54,234 nt of DNA from Halobacteriovorax sp. (GCA_002716825.1 PBCC01000052.1:1-54234), one strand, 5' to 3'. Shown: positions 1-9,204, counted from the first letter of the stretch. The notes: generated by a model not told the origin, from the letters alone. Translations and numbers: made by a program.

Positions 1-1
1 A

Positions 2-799
2 AGCTTTGAAAGCGGTAACTTCGACTTCTCACTTCTTAACGCTCACGTGATCTACACTTCATCAAAAGATGAAGAGCTTATGCGCTTTATTTCAAATATC
101 GCTTTTGGCATTGATGATTATTCACAGGTTGGAACAGGTGTTACTAAAGAGACTTATGCGCGCTTTGCCGAAGTTAAGCTAGCACTTGAAATGCTTGATC
201 TTTTGGCCGACAGATATAGTGAGCAAGATTTAATTTTTGCCGCTGACATGAATCTTGAAAGCAAGATTAGTTACTTTGAAGTCTTGATGAAGCAGTTTTC
301 ACGCTTTGACCTTGTTGGCGAGATGGCCACCAGCTTAACGCCTTATAGATATGGCCGTGGCGATGTTGAAACCAATGGCTTCTCAAGTAACTATGATCAC
401 TTCATTCTAAACAATGAAGCCAACGCTCCATGTGCTAGAGATGCGAAGGGTAAAGTTCACGTGACTCGCCAGAGCTATTTTGAAAACCACGTCGATGAAT
501 GGATGAAGAAATACTATGTCGCTAGAGAAGAAACTGGCGATCCCGCTAATCCATATCAGTTCTCAAAAGCTGGCGAAGAGCTGATGAAAGAGCGTATTCA
601 AGAACACCGCGAGATGCTTGAACAAACCATGACTGTAGTTGATGGTACGATCGTTGCCCAATACGACGATGTTGATCGCGAAGTTGAAATTTTCAAAAGA
701 AGAATCTTTGAAGAACAGCTAAGTGATCAGACTTATTATAAGTTCTACCGTGAACTCATCTCTGATCACTTTCCTATCAGTATTAGCTGCAAAAACTAA
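2..799 (+). CDS. endonuclease/exonuclease/phosphatase-family protein, C-terminal part (5' end outside window)
   Basis: The reading frame is open from base 2, so the gene begins upstream and only about 265 C-terminal residues are visible; the GTG at 47 lies inside the protein. Three short signatures fit the DNase-I-like endonuclease/exonuclease/phosphatase fold: LLNAHV (strand carrying Asn and His), LIFAADMNL (the GDxN-type catalytic strand with Asp and Asn), and SNYDHFILN (the final Asp-His pair). Such enzymes hydrolyse phosphodiester or phosphomonoester bonds with a divalent metal. The substrate cannot be told from this part. No signal peptide can be judged because the N-terminus is missing. 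The stop TAA directly abuts the stop of the convergent metG, with no terminator between them. The family call is good and the exact function is unknown. Confidence 0.65.
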   Translation, partial: SFESGNFDFSLLNAHVIYTSSKDEELMRFISNIAFGIDDYSQVGTGVTKETYARFAEVKLALEMLDLLADRYSEQDLIFAADMNLESKISYFEVLMKQFSRFDLVGEMATSLTPYRYGRGDVETNGFSSNYDHFILNNEANAPCARDAKGKVHVTRQSYFENHVDEWMKKYYVAREETGDPANPYQFSKAGEELMKERIQEHREMLEQTMTVVDGTIVAQYDDVDREVEIFKRRIFEEQLSDQTYYKFYRELISDHFPISISCKN

Positions 800-2275
800 T
801 TACATAATCTTTGGAAAAAGTGCACTTGGCTCTGACAGAGTGTAGCTTGTCTCGCCAAATTTAATGGTGTCGAAACTACTGGCTTGCACTCCTAGAGAGG
901 CGAGTGTTGCCGGACCAGTATGTGGCAAAAATGGCGAGATTAAACACGCTAGACCATGAATGGCATACAGGCAGTTGTAAACAACCGGCTTAAGCGCTTC
1001 AGGATCATTTTTAAGCTTCCATGGCTCGCTATCATTTACATACTGGTTGGCTTTATTCACATACTCCCAAAGAGCATCTAGTGCACGATTATGCTCACGC
1101 TTATCCATGGCCGTTTTCATGCGCTCAAACACATCGCCGAAATCAAATTGCTTCTCAATACCAGCACCTTCAATCTCAGCAGGTAAGTGCTTGAGTGAGA
1201 GCTTCACGACACGCATGATGAGGTTGCCGTAATCATTTCCAAGTTCGTTATTGTGTTTATCAATCAACTCTTGTTCGGAGAAACTTCCGTCACTTTGGGC
1301 CGAGATGGCGCGCAGAAGATAATACCTAAAAGTATCGAGTGGATACTTTGAAAGCATATCTGAAGGATCAACACCGTTACCAAGGGATTTGGACATCTTT
1401 CTACCGTCTTCGGCCAAGATCATGCCGTGGACATAAACCTGTTTTGGCAGAGGAAGATCGAGGGCGTTTAGCATGCAAGGCCAAATCACGCAGTGAAACC
1501 AAATGATATCTTTACCAATAACGTGAACATCGGCAGGCCAAAACTCGCGCTGCTTTTCATCAAGTGCGGAGTAGTAATTAATGAGCGCATCAAACCATGT
1601 ATACATGATGAACTTTTCATTACCCGGAACAGGAATACCCCAGGCGTCTTTATTGGGGCGAGAGATGGCTAGGTCTCTCAAGGGCTCAGCCTCTAGGCGC
1701 TTTAAAACTTCGTTGTAGGAGTTTTTTGGAACCACAAATTGTGGATTTGATCGAAGAAACTTTAAAATAAAGTCTTCGTACTTAGACATCTTAAAAAAGA
1801 ATCCTTCTTCTTCTTTAAGCGCTAGTTCTGATTTGTGGTCGGGACAGATACCGTCAGGTGCTTGCAGTTCCGTGTAAAAACTCTCACAGGCCAAACAATA
1901 TTTTCCAGAGTAGCTACCAAAATAAATATCACCTTTAGCTTCAAGCTTGCGCCAAAAATCAGAGGCCACATCGGCATGTCTTTTTTCAGTCGTTCTAATA
2001 AAGTCGTCGTGGGAGAGATTGAGTTTTTGGCAAAGTTCTCTAAAGCCGGCGACTTGAGCATCAACATATTCTTTTGTTGGTGTGCCGGACTTTTGCGCCG
2101 ACTCAACCAGTTTTTGTCCGTTTTCATCTGTGCCAGTTAAAAAATGGGTTTCGTGACCTAGCAAGCGGTTCCACCTGGCATAGCAATCCGTCACAACTTT
2201 TTCATAGGCGTGACCCATATGAGGCGTTCCATTGGGGTAATCGATTGCAGTAGTGATATAGAATTTTTTGGCCAC
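800..2275 (-). CDS. metG: methionyl-tRNA synthetase
   Basis: This cytoplasmic enzyme charges tRNA-Met with methionine using ATP. At 491 aa it is the short form, without the C-terminal tRNA-binding (Trbp111-like) extension that makes E. coli MetG about 680 aa. The HIGH-like signature is HMGH (residues 19-22), the zinc knuckle is CLAC (127-130) followed by CPDH (144-147), and the KMSKS loop is at 293-297. The tryptophan-rich segment HVIGKDIIWFH is the usual class Ia core element. The start ATG at 2275 gives MAKKFYITTAIDYPNG, the normal N-terminus of the family. It is convergent with the upstream phosphatase-family gene, stop against stop. I am sure of the function. Confidence 0.97.
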   Translation of the reverse strand: MAKKFYITTAIDYPNGTPHMGHAYEKVVTDCYARWNRLLGHETHFLTGTDENGQKLVESAQKSGTPTKEYVDAQVAGFRELCQKLNLSHDDFIRTTEKRHADVASDFWRKLEAKGDIYFGSYSGKYCLACESFYTELQAPDGICPDHKSELALKEEEGFFFKMSKYEDFILKFLRSNPQFVVPKNSYNEVLKRLEAEPLRDLAISRPNKDAWGIPVPGNEKFIMYTWFDALINYYSALDEKQREFWPADVHVIGKDIIWFHCVIWPCMLNALDLPLPKQVYVHGMILAEDGRKMSKSLGNGVDPSDMLSKYPLDTFRYYLLRAISAQSDGSFSEQELIDKHNNELGNDYGNLIMRVVKLSLKHLPAEIEGAGIEKQFDFGDVFERMKTAMDKREHNRALDALWEYVNKANQYVNDSEPWKLKNDPEALKPVVYNCLYAIHGLACLISPFLPHTGPATLASLGVQASSFDTIKFGETSYTLSEPSALFPKIM

Positions 2276-2320
2276 GAGGCTACTCCAGGGACAATTAAAT
2301 ATTGGATTTATAGCATGAGC

Positions 2321-2704
2321 TTAGCGATTAGCCCATAGAAGGCGCATTTTCCACCACAGATTGAGTCGGTGCGAAACAACAACGCCAAGGATGTCTTTGC
2401 GATGAACCGGATAGTCATCTCGACGAGAGGGAATTCCCCGTGTGGTTACGAGGTCTTGATCGCCTTGGTTCATGACTTGATTAACATGCCAGACATAGTG
2501 GCAAATGAGCTCGCGTTCGCCCTTAAACAAGATTATATCAAAGCGCTGAAGAGCCTCCGTAATAGGCTTCACTTCGATTTGATCTCCCTTCTCAATAATT
2601 GGGGACATACTTTTTGAAATGATTGTAGCGCTTAGTGAGCCAAATTTTTGGAGCGCCATTTGCGAGCGTATGAATATAGCTTGTAGCGCAGCGGGTTCAG
2701 CCAT
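2321..2704 (-). CDS. S24/S26-type (ER-type signal peptidase-like) protein without membrane segment
   Basis: A 127-aa protein with the serine motif SMSPIIEKGD (Ser32 likely nucleophile) seen in signal peptidase I and LexA-type peptidases. It then has CHYVWHV (His69 or His73) and TRGIPSRRDD followed by DILGVVV. A His rather than a catalytic Lys after the serine strand, and a late Asp (96/97), resemble the Sec11/SipW (ER-type) branch rather than LepB. There is no clear transmembrane helix, which is odd for a leader peptidase; it could process a dedicated substrate or be a degenerate member. Its start overlaps the end of the preceding gene by 8 bases, so it is the last gene of a three-gene operon with a glycosyltransferase. 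Family call is reasonable; role unknown. Confidence 0.6.
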   Translation of the reverse strand: MAEPAALQAIFIRSQMALQKFGSLSATIISKSMSPIIEKGDQIEVKPITEALQRFDIILFKGERELICHYVWHVNQVMNQGDQDLVTTRGIPSRRDDYPVHRKDILGVVVSHRLNLWWKMRLLWANR

Positions 2705-3698
2705 TGGCTAACTCGTCTCGAAGCCACTTATAAAAGCAACCAAAGGTAGGATTTTCAGAGTAGGGCGGAACCCAATAGGATTTGATCTTTTTTTCATGCT
2801 CATCTAAATGGGTCAGTGTTTCGATGGCCTTGTCGTAAAGATCGGTTCGAACATCTTTTCTTGGACCAAAAACTCGTATGGCATGAAGAGGGGATTGCTT
2901 AAATATTTCGGCGCCTGTTCTTTCAACCGGCTTATAGAGGTGGGAGGCTCCCAGACTAAGAAGTTTGTGTTGTAAAAAACTATCGCCAATAACCATGGCG
3001 GACTCTTGAGCTTCAAAGAAGCTCCAGTTTGAAAAGTCCTTGATTCGACTAAAGTCGCTCTCATTGATCAACGTCGCTTTCGGCATTACCTTGTGAACCA
3101 CTTTTGGAATATCAAAGGCGGGATGAACTGCGTCTGATTCAACTTGATAGAATTGATTTTCTCTTAGCAGCATCATGATATGAAAATCACTCTCTTTTAT
3201 CTTGGGGAAATCCTTCTTAATTTGAAGAAGGGTCTTTTCAATATACTCGGGAGAGCTAAAAGCGCCGTTGACGACGGTATAGATAAGAACTTTGTCAGTC
3301 TTTTTCGATCTTGTATCAGTCGAGATAAGATCAAAATAAAGCGATTCTCTTTGCATATAATCAGGTAGCAAGGCCTGAAGCTTAGGATTGAGAATTAATG
3401 TTGTCTTTAGTCCTAAAAACTTTAGATTAACCAGCCCATCGAGCAAGGGAAGCGCACCATCGCGAACGAGCCAACAAGGGTGAATATTGAGCAGCTCAGG
3501 AGTTTTAGGTTCATAACTAAAGCAAGGGTTCAAAGCAGAGTAATAATCTTTAGAAAGTGGATCTGTCGCCCAAGTCAGATGGAGCTTAGCGTAGTCGCAA
3601 TCACTCTTTTTAAAACCGCTTAAGTAGATTTGTTCTGAAATTCGCTGACGAGTTGTCGCGTTTAATTCATTTTTGAGTTGGGCGGAAGTATGGGGCAT
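2697..3698 (-). CDS. hypothetical protein in glycosyltransferase operon
   Basis: A 333-aa soluble protein that I do not recognise. There is no signal peptide or membrane segment. A middle stretch with alternating strands and helices (around KVLIYTVVNGAFSSPEY and DFHIMMLLREN) followed by AMVIGDSFLQHKLLSLGAS looks like a two-domain Rossmann-type layout. That would suit a GT-B glycosyltransferase or a surface-polysaccharide enzyme, but no catalytic motif is clear. It overlaps the upstream glycosyltransferase by 32 bases and the downstream S26-like gene by 8 bases, which indicates translational coupling. Context suggests a part in making or modifying a glycan or glycoprotein; this is inference only. 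The start ATG at 3698 is inside the preceding gene; the next methionine is far inside the protein. Confidence 0.7.
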   Translation of the reverse strand: MPHTSAQLKNELNATTRQRISEQIYLSGFKKSDCDYAKLHLTWATDPLSKDYYSALNPCFSYEPKTPELLNIHPCWLVRDGALPLLDGLVNLKFLGLKTTLILNPKLQALLPDYMQRESLYFDLISTDTRSKKTDKVLIYTVVNGAFSSPEYIEKTLLQIKKDFPKIKESDFHIMMLLRENQFYQVESDAVHPAFDIPKVVHKVMPKATLINESDFSRIKDFSNWSFFEAQESAMVIGDSFLQHKLLSLGASHLYKPVERTGAEIFKQSPLHAIRVFGPRKDVRTDLYDKAIETLTHLDEHEKKIKSYWVPPYSENPTFGCFYKWLRDELANG

Positions 3699-4983
3699 AG
3701 ATATCCTCGTAAAATGAATTATAGGCTAGAGGTAGGCGAGAATGACCAAAGGGACTGTAGGGATTGCTCTTAAATAGAGCAGACATTGTCATCAGCTTAT
3801 TGCTAAATCCTTTGAAGTCACAACTCCCTTTGAGAATAATATTCTCAATGATTTTACAGCCGGCAGCTATCGAAAACTTCTCAGTATAGACATCGTGAAT
3901 TTGTTTTCGAACTTCATCATTTTGGATTCCAGCTTGTTCGTTTCTTTTAAGTAAATCGATAAATAACTTTAGGTCATAAGTTAGTCTATGATTCGTAAAC
4001 TCAACGGGAACTAACTCACAGAACTCACGATCAATCGCAAATGAACCGTAGCCGGCCCAGTCAGTCAGAATTGCTCTAGAACCACAAAGAAGAGATTCAA
4101 TTGGTGACATGCCGTAGTCTTCGTCATTGTGTAGGCTAAGACTGACAAATGTATCTCCGGCCATGTAATAACTCACAAGCTCTTCTGGATCAAGGCTACC
4201 AATATAGTGAACGCGCGCTTTAAGATTTTCAGGAAGGTTGCTAAGAAGCTGATAAATATTTGATTGATACTCATTGCTCGATAAGTATTGCCCAAGATAG
4301 GGAACGCCAAGGTGATCAAAGCCGCCTGCGAAAATAAGTAGAGGCGGTTTCTTTGAGTCTTTGAAGGCGCTAACAAAGCCGCGGATTAAATCCACCGTTC
4401 TTTTTTGCGGTGAAAGTCGACCGGTATAGAGAAAAACATGTTCGTCATCTTTGATGCCAAGATCTTTTCGCGCTTGCTTTCTCTGTTTAGGGTCAAAATA
4501 AAAGCGCTCAGTATCGACGGGAAAGGGGCAGTAGAAAACATTATCTGGGTTTTCCATGAAACTGGAAATCAGCTCAACTTGTTTGTTCGAGGCCGCGATG
4601 AACTGGCATTTGCTATTGGGAATCATATGACCAACGCTAAGCCAGTCAGTTGTGAACAAAGTGAAATCGCCATAGACATGAAAGACGTAGCGAACCGTGG
4701 CCTTGGCCAGATCTTTAAAATGATTTAAAAAAGCCAATGGATGCGGTTGGTGATCCATGAATACTACAATATCGGGAGACCAAGCAGCCGTTCGCTTTAC
4801 TTCATCGAGAAGCTCAAGCTCACTTTGATCATTATGATAATTGAAGTACTCAAGCTCAATTGAGCCTTTGGATTGATCCCTAATATGGCGATAGCATTTG
4901 TCGATATTGGGAGTAATAATACGACAACTCTGCCAGATAGAGGGATTAGTGGCGACGACGATGGCAATCTTTGTTTTACTCAT
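3667..4983 (-). CDS. GT4-family glycosyltransferase
   Basis: A 438-aa GT-B-fold retaining glycosyltransferase that transfers a sugar from a nucleotide-sugar donor. The first Rossmann half starts MSKTKIAIVVATNPS. The second half starts with LYTGRLSPQKRT, the usual donor-domain entry of group 1 transferases. The EX7E-type motif EDYGMSPIESL follows SLSLHNDE and precedes CGSRAILTDWAGYGS. There is no signal peptide, so it works in the cytoplasm or at the inner face of the membrane. I chose the ATG at 4983; a TTG four codons upstream (4995) is also open, but neither has a strong ribosome site. First gene of a leftward operon with two overlapping downstream genes; divergent from the ABC1 kinase with about 70 bases between them. 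Sugar and acceptor unknown. Confidence 0.88.
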   Translation of the reverse strand: MSKTKIAIVVATNPSIWQSCRIITPNIDKCYRHIRDQSKGSIELEYFNYHNDQSELELLDEVKRTAAWSPDIVVFMDHQPHPLAFLNHFKDLAKATVRYVFHVYGDFTLFTTDWLSVGHMIPNSKCQFIAASNKQVELISSFMENPDNVFYCPFPVDTERFYFDPKQRKQARKDLGIKDDEHVFLYTGRLSPQKRTVDLIRGFVSAFKDSKKPPLLIFAGGFDHLGVPYLGQYLSSNEYQSNIYQLLSNLPENLKARVHYIGSLDPEELVSYYMAGDTFVSLSLHNDEDYGMSPIESLLCGSRAILTDWAGYGSFAIDREFCELVPVEFTNHRLTYDLKLFIDLLKRNEQAGIQNDEVRKQIHDVYTEKFSIAAGCKIIENIILKGSCDFKGFSNKLMTMSALFKSNPYSPFGHSRLPLAYNSFYEDIYAPYFRPTQK

Positions 4984-5055
4984 AATTTGTCTCAATATCT
5001 TAACATGAACTAGACGAATGGTGACTCAAGATTTACTTCGTGGAAAGATACTCCT

Positions 5056-6345
5056 ATGTCGAAATCACCGCCAAAGAATAAATTCATGCGCTCGGCCAAA
5101 TTGCTCTCTGCCGCTGGTAAATTTGCCGTGGGAGAAGTCTCTAGGCGCTATAAATCAGAGTATTCCTCTAGAGTAAATGACGCTGTTATCGCCAGGGCGG
5201 TGAAGTTGGTGCAAAGCCTCGACCATTTGAAGGGTTTTCCGCTAAAGCTTGGGCAACTGCTCAGTCTCGATACCACAGGAATTTTGCCCGATGAAATTCG
5301 ACAAGTTTTCATCAAACTACAAAGCAATGCTACGCCAGTGGATCACGAGCTGATGAAATCGGTGTTTGAAAAAGAGTTGGCTCAGCAAGCTCATCAACTA
5401 CAAGTCGATTGGAATTCTATTGCCAGCGCTAGTCTTGGACAGGTCTATCTCGCTAAAGATCAAAATCAAGAAAAACTTGTTCTTAAGATCCAATACCCCG
5501 GTATCGAGTCTTCACTCGAAGGCGATATGTTCATTATTAAAAAACTTACCCCAATGCTAACTGCTCTGAGTGGTAAGCAGATTGACCTGGACGGAGTTTT
5601 TTCTGAGCTTAAAGAAATGTTTGAAAAAGAAGTGGATTATCGCAATGAAGCGCGGATGATTGAGAAGTTTTCAAACCTGATTCGAGAAGAAGATACTTGG
5701 CGCTCGCCTAGGCTTCGCCGTGAATTTTGCAGTGATCATATTATCGCCATGGAGTATCTTGAAGGGATTTCAATTCAAACATGGATTCATGAGAATCCAA
5801 GTAAAGTGCAAAAACTTGAAATTGCTAAAACTTGTATTGATCTTTTTTGTTGTGAATTATTTGAGTGGAATTTGGTCCAAACTGATCCCAACTTCGCTAA
5901 CTTTCTGATTTGTCCCGATGGAAAACTGGGCCTGTTGGACTTTGGGGCTACTCAGGAGTTTGACCATCAATTTGTCGAAAAATATCGTGCCCTCTTAATT
6001 GCACTTAGAAACTCTAGCCCTCGCGAAGTTCTCAGGCTTTCTGAAGAGTTTGATTTGATTGACCCAAGAGAAAGTGAGCTGGCCCAGCAAAGTTATCTTA
6101 AAATGGTGGAGATTTCCGTTCGACCGTTTGTGCAAAAAGGAGAGTTTTACTTTCGTGATGATGAATATCTAGAGCTGACAAAAAAGTCTTCTTGGGATTT
6201 TATTAAACACGCCAAGTATTCACCTCCGCCGCGGCATCTATTATTCCTCCACCGAAAACTAGGTGGTCTGTATAATCTGCTTCATCAAATGGATATAAAG
6301 TTGGATCTAGATACTTTTTGGCAGCGCTGGATCGATAAAAACTAG
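5056..6345 (+). CDS. ABC1/ADCK/UbiB-family atypical kinase
   Basis: A 429-aa member of the ABC1 (UbiB/COQ8) family of atypical kinase-like ATPases. The family's N-terminal KxGQ motif is KLGQLLSLD (residues 64-72), the nucleotide loop is ASASLGQVYLA (an A-rich replacement of the P-loop, about 123-133), and the conserved lysine strand is LVLKIQYPG (Lys144). Near residue 280 come TDPNFANFLI and then LLDFGAT, matching the catalytic Asp-Asn and DFG positions. Known members support ubiquinone synthesis or lipid homeostasis, although most are poorly understood. No C-terminal membrane helix like that of UbiB is evident. The final TAG overlaps the stop of the convergent tsaC/sua5-like gene within one CTAG palindrome. 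Confidence 0.88.
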   Translation: MSKSPPKNKFMRSAKLLSAAGKFAVGEVSRRYKSEYSSRVNDAVIARAVKLVQSLDHLKGFPLKLGQLLSLDTTGILPDEIRQVFIKLQSNATPVDHELMKSVFEKELAQQAHQLQVDWNSIASASLGQVYLAKDQNQEKLVLKIQYPGIESSLEGDMFIIKKLTPMLTALSGKQIDLDGVFSELKEMFEKEVDYRNEARMIEKFSNLIREEDTWRSPRLRREFCSDHIIAMEYLEGISIQTWIHENPSKVQKLEIAKTCIDLFCCELFEWNLVQTDPNFANFLICPDGKLGLLDFGATQEFDHQFVEKYRALLIALRNSSPREVLRLSEEFDLIDPRESELAQQSYLKMVEISVRPFVQKGEFYFRDDEYLELTKKSSWDFIKHAKYSPPPRHLLFLHRKLGGLYNLLHQMDIKLDLDTFWQRWIDKN

Positions 6346-7238
6346 AGTTCTTTGGTAATGGCCTTACTGACTCTATTCCAAATACCATCCCAATGTTCAC
6401 CGACTTGTTCTTTGCGCTTAACGAGTAAGATCGCTTCGACTTCAGGGGTGCAAGCTTGTCGCATCAGTTGATAAATAGGCGTGCCTGCTAATTCGGGCTT
6501 TGCAGAGAGAGAAATGATATTAAACTTAAGCTCTTTAAGTTCGCTCGGACTTTCATTTCCCAAACTCAGGTACATTGGAATATCTGGCATATAGTGATGT
6601 TTTAGTGCTCCGGGAGAAACCGGGCTTTGGACAATTGAGACGTTGAGCTGGCCGACTTTCTCTAATTGCGACTTGGTAATAGAACCCGGTCTATAGATCT
6701 CCAGGCGATCATCGAAAACCCCAACGACAGTTGATTCAATTCCCACTTGGCAAGCACCGCCATCGAGAGTGAAGACGGTGTTTTCAAACTCTGAGTCCAC
6801 GTGCGCTTTAGTGGTTGGACTTGTTTTTCCGAATCGATTCGCGCTTGGCGCCGCCAAGGGACCTGTAGCGCGAATGAGTTCTAGGGCGAGAGGGTGATTG
6901 GGACAGCGAATACCGACACTGGTTAATCCAGAAGTGATTTTTTCTGAAATATGTGAAGCCTTAGGAAGGATTAAGGTGAGTGGGCCAGGCCAAAATGCTT
7001 CCGCTAACTTCTGCGCAGTTTCACTCCAATAGGAAGTGCAATTTTTAGCTTGATCGATTGATGATACGTGAACAATGAGTGGATCAAAATCTGGACGTTG
7101 TTTTGTGGTAAAGATTTTTGAAATGGCTTCACTCAGATCAATCTTTGCGGCCAAGCCATACACGGTTTCAGTCGGCATGCCGACAACCTGAGCGGAGTTA
7201 AGCAGGGCAATAGCTTTTTGCAATTCAGCGGAGTTCAT
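6342..7238 (-). CDS. L-threonylcarbamoyladenylate synthase (Sua5/YrdC family)
   Basis: This enzyme makes threonylcarbamoyl-AMP from threonine, bicarbonate and ATP, the first step to t6A37 in tRNAs reading ANN codons. The first 190 residues form the YrdC domain: VVGMPTETVYGLAAK near the N-terminus, then KQRPDFDPLIVH, FWPGPLTLIL, VGIRCPNHPLAL and PLAAPSANRFGKTSPT, all standard for the family. A further 100 residues after IYRPGSIT form a Sua5-type C-terminal domain linked by SPGALKHHY, so it is the long Sua5 form (298 aa) and not the short TsaC. It is convergent with the ABC1 kinase with overlapping stops. The start ATG has no strong ribosome site. Confidence 0.93.
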   Translation of the reverse strand: MNSAELQKAIALLNSAQVVGMPTETVYGLAAKIDLSEAISKIFTTKQRPDFDPLIVHVSSIDQAKNCTSYWSETAQKLAEAFWPGPLTLILPKASHISEKITSGLTSVGIRCPNHPLALELIRATGPLAAPSANRFGKTSPTTKAHVDSEFENTVFTLDGGACQVGIESTVVGVFDDRLEIYRPGSITKSQLEKVGQLNVSIVQSPVSPGALKHHYMPDIPMYLSLGNESPSELKELKFNIISLSAKPELAGTPIYQLMRQACTPEVEAILLVKRKEQVGEHWDGIWNRVSKAITKEL

Positions 7239-7252
7239 AAGCTATGCATATC

Positions 7253-8209
7253 TCAGGGTTTTGCAAGGTGTCTACTTCTTAGCCAAACAAACCCATCAAA
7301 ATAATAATGCACTAGGCTCGGTGTGATTAAAGCAGCGATGGCCAGGCTAAAAGGAATATTGGCTGAGTATTGCTTTGAAGGCAGTATATCGACCCAAGTT
7401 TCTAGAAACCAGATCTCAAAGCCACCAAAGACTATGCATGGGAGTGCGATGGCCAACACTCGTTTGGTGCGTGAGAGAGTAAAGCTTTGCTTAACTTCCT
7501 GGTAGCTAAGCTGGATATAGGAGCAAGCATGATAGGCAAAAAGTGGTAAGAAACTTAAATAAAAATTCTCAACAATGAGAAAGCAAAAAGTGTAGAGGCA
7601 GCTCGGCGCAATTATTGTCGTGAGTACTGGCACGGGAAAGGGCTTAGATTTAAGTTGGTAGATAAAAGACATTATCAGCATGATTAGGATTGCCCAAACA
7701 ACCATGAGGCCCGTACTTGATGGGATAAAGAAAATTTCGGTATCGGCGAAGAAGGGTTGATAGTTTGGAATACTCCTAAAGTGATAGCCAATAAACGGGA
7801 GCAAGGAGAGAAGCCAAACATAAGGCATAAGCTTTTTGGAATCAAACTGATTAAGCCGACATGAAACTTTATAAATCCCAATGACCTGAATAATATGGTG
7901 AAGCGCACTTAAATAAATGAGGGCACGCCAAAAATATCCGACACCGGAAAAACACCAAGAAAAAATAGAGATAAAGAAAACAATCGCCATCATCATTAAA
8001 GAAGCTCGAGTCGGAGCACTTTCTTTATTAAGACAGAAGTATCTGGGAATTGAGGCATAGGTGTGGGCGCTCTCTAACGCCACCATGACAAAGAGAACGA
8101 GCAAAGCTTGCGTCGGCGTATTACTCCAGCTGGCAAATGATAAAATAATTGCCAGAGCAAGTGAGTAGAATCCTGTTAATTCTTTAAAACTGCTTCCCAA
8201 TATCCACAT
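7253..8209 (-). CDS. multi-pass membrane protein of unknown function
   Basis: A 318-aa, very hydrophobic protein with roughly eight to nine membrane spans. I do not recognise the family with certainty. Notable polar residues in or near membrane segments are the HH pair in ALHHIIQ, the HAC in FAYHACSYIQL, and the C-terminal HYYFDGFVW. Such intramembrane histidines occur in metal-dependent membrane enzymes of several unrelated families, so I do not infer a reaction. It lies 14 bases upstream of the tsaC/sua5 gene on the same strand and may be cotranscribed with it. The start ATG at 8209 fits the predicted first helix; the ribosome site is weak. Confidence 0.75.
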   Translation of the reverse strand: MWILGSSFKELTGFYSLALAIILSFASWSNTPTQALLVLFVMVALESAHTYASIPRYFCLNKESAPTRASLMMMAIVFFISIFSWCFSGVGYFWRALIYLSALHHIIQVIGIYKVSCRLNQFDSKKLMPYVWLLSLLPFIGYHFRSIPNYQPFFADTEIFFIPSSTGLMVVWAILIMLIMSFIYQLKSKPFPVPVLTTIIAPSCLYTFCFLIVENFYLSFLPLFAYHACSYIQLSYQEVKQSFTLSRTKRVLAIALPCIVFGGFEIWFLETWVDILPSKQYSANIPFSLAIAALITPSLVHYYFDGFVWLRSRHLAKP

Positions 8210-8229
8210 GGGAAAATTCTAGCACGGCT

Positions 8230-8706
8230 TTAGAATTTCAGGTTGGCGGTTTGGGCTTTTTTTCCAAGGTTTGGAGATTTTTCGTAGAAATCAACGGCGG
8301 GAAGTTCAATATTGGTAATATGGTTTTGTATGAGATCAATACTAATATTGACCGGGTGTTCTTGATTGACGCCCTCAAATGCAATTTTTGAAAAATTAAA
8401 GAGCTTGAGACAGGCGTGATCATCCATTGAAAATTGGGCCACGCGGATTCTGTATTGGTTCTTATATTCAATGCGACTACGGGATTCGCCGTACCATGGA
8501 TTAAAACTACAGATAAGCTCATGGGCCCGACCATCACTGGTGTACAGTTTAATGACATCAAGGCTGTCCCACTCGACGCGGTTAAAGCTCAAATCGATCG
8601 CTTTTGGAATATTGGCCAAGACTGTCACCTTGGTGTTTTGCGCGCGACCCATGGCCGGTACAAGGGCGCAAAGAGCAAGAAAGAGAAGGATGAGTGGCTT
8701 TGTCAT
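8230..8706 (-). CDS. small exported protein of unknown function
   Basis: A 158-aa protein beginning MTKPLILLFLALCALVPAMGRAQ, a clear Sec signal peptide with probable cleavage after GRA; no lipobox is present. The mature part is about 135 residues, beta-rich in appearance, with two cysteines (LICSF and HACLK) that could form a disulfide in the periplasm. A longer frame is open upstream to 8805, but the ATG at 8706 is preceded by AAGAGG at good distance and starts exactly at the signal peptide, so I use it. It lies 20 bases upstream of the membrane protein gene on the same strand, so the two may form an operon. No family recognised. Confidence 0.75.
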   Translation of the reverse strand: MTKPLILLFLALCALVPAMGRAQNTKVTVLANIPKAIDLSFNRVEWDSLDVIKLYTSDGRAHELICSFNPWYGESRSRIEYKNQYRIRVAQFSMDDHACLKLFNFSKIAFEGVNQEHPVNISIDLIQNHITNIELPAVDFYEKSPNLGKKAQTANLKF

Positions 8707-8816
8707 GGGGTTACCTCTTAAGCCTAGAATCGCTGCAAATCTTGCTAATGGGAAGATGGGCGTGAGAAACTTAACAGAAGCTGACAAAAAACAAACAAAG
8801 AACAAGGAAGACGTCT

Positions 8817-9203
8817 ATGTTTAAAGAATTTAAGCAATTTGCCATGCGCGGTAATGTTCTCGATTTAGCAGTCGGTATGATTATCGGTGCGGCTTTTACT
8901 TCGATTGTTAAAGGTGTGGTCGATCATCTTTTGTCACCGGTGTTGGGTTTGATTACCGGAGGGGTTAACTTAACCAATATGAAAATAATTCTAAGCGGTG
9001 AAGGTGAGAGCGCTGTGGTGATGAATATTGGACTCTTCTTCCAATCGGTCGTGAATTTCGTTCTCGTCGCCTTTGCCGTTTTCTTGTTGGTAAAGGCGAT
9101 CAAGTCGTTTGAGAAAAAAGAAGAAGCGAAGCCAAGTGCGCCGGTCGCTCCCCCTAAGTCGGAAGTTCTTCTAGAAGAAATCAGAGATCTTCTAAAAAAA
9201 TAA
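8817..9203 (+). CDS. mscL: large-conductance mechanosensitive channel MscL
   Basis: Inner-membrane homopentameric channel that opens on membrane tension and releases solutes during osmotic downshift. The 128-aa length is typical. The N-terminal amphipathic helix and first span read MFKEFKQFAMRGNVLDLAVG, then IIGAAFTSIVKGVVDHLLSP, with the Gly/Ala-rich pore-lining TM1. TM2 is FFQSVVNFVLVAFAVFLLVKAI, followed by a charged linker and the C-terminal bundle helix EVLLEEIRDLLKK. A purine-rich AAGGAAG lies upstream of the ATG. The stop is one base from the stop of the convergent S58-family gene, with no terminator hairpin between them. Confidence 0.97.
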   Translation: MFKEFKQFAMRGNVLDLAVGMIIGAAFTSIVKGVVDHLLSPVLGLITGGVNLTNMKIILSGEGESAVVMNIGLFFQSVVNFVLVAFAVFLLVKAIKSFEKKEEAKPSAPVAPPKSEVLLEEIRDLLKK

Positions 9204-9204
9204 T

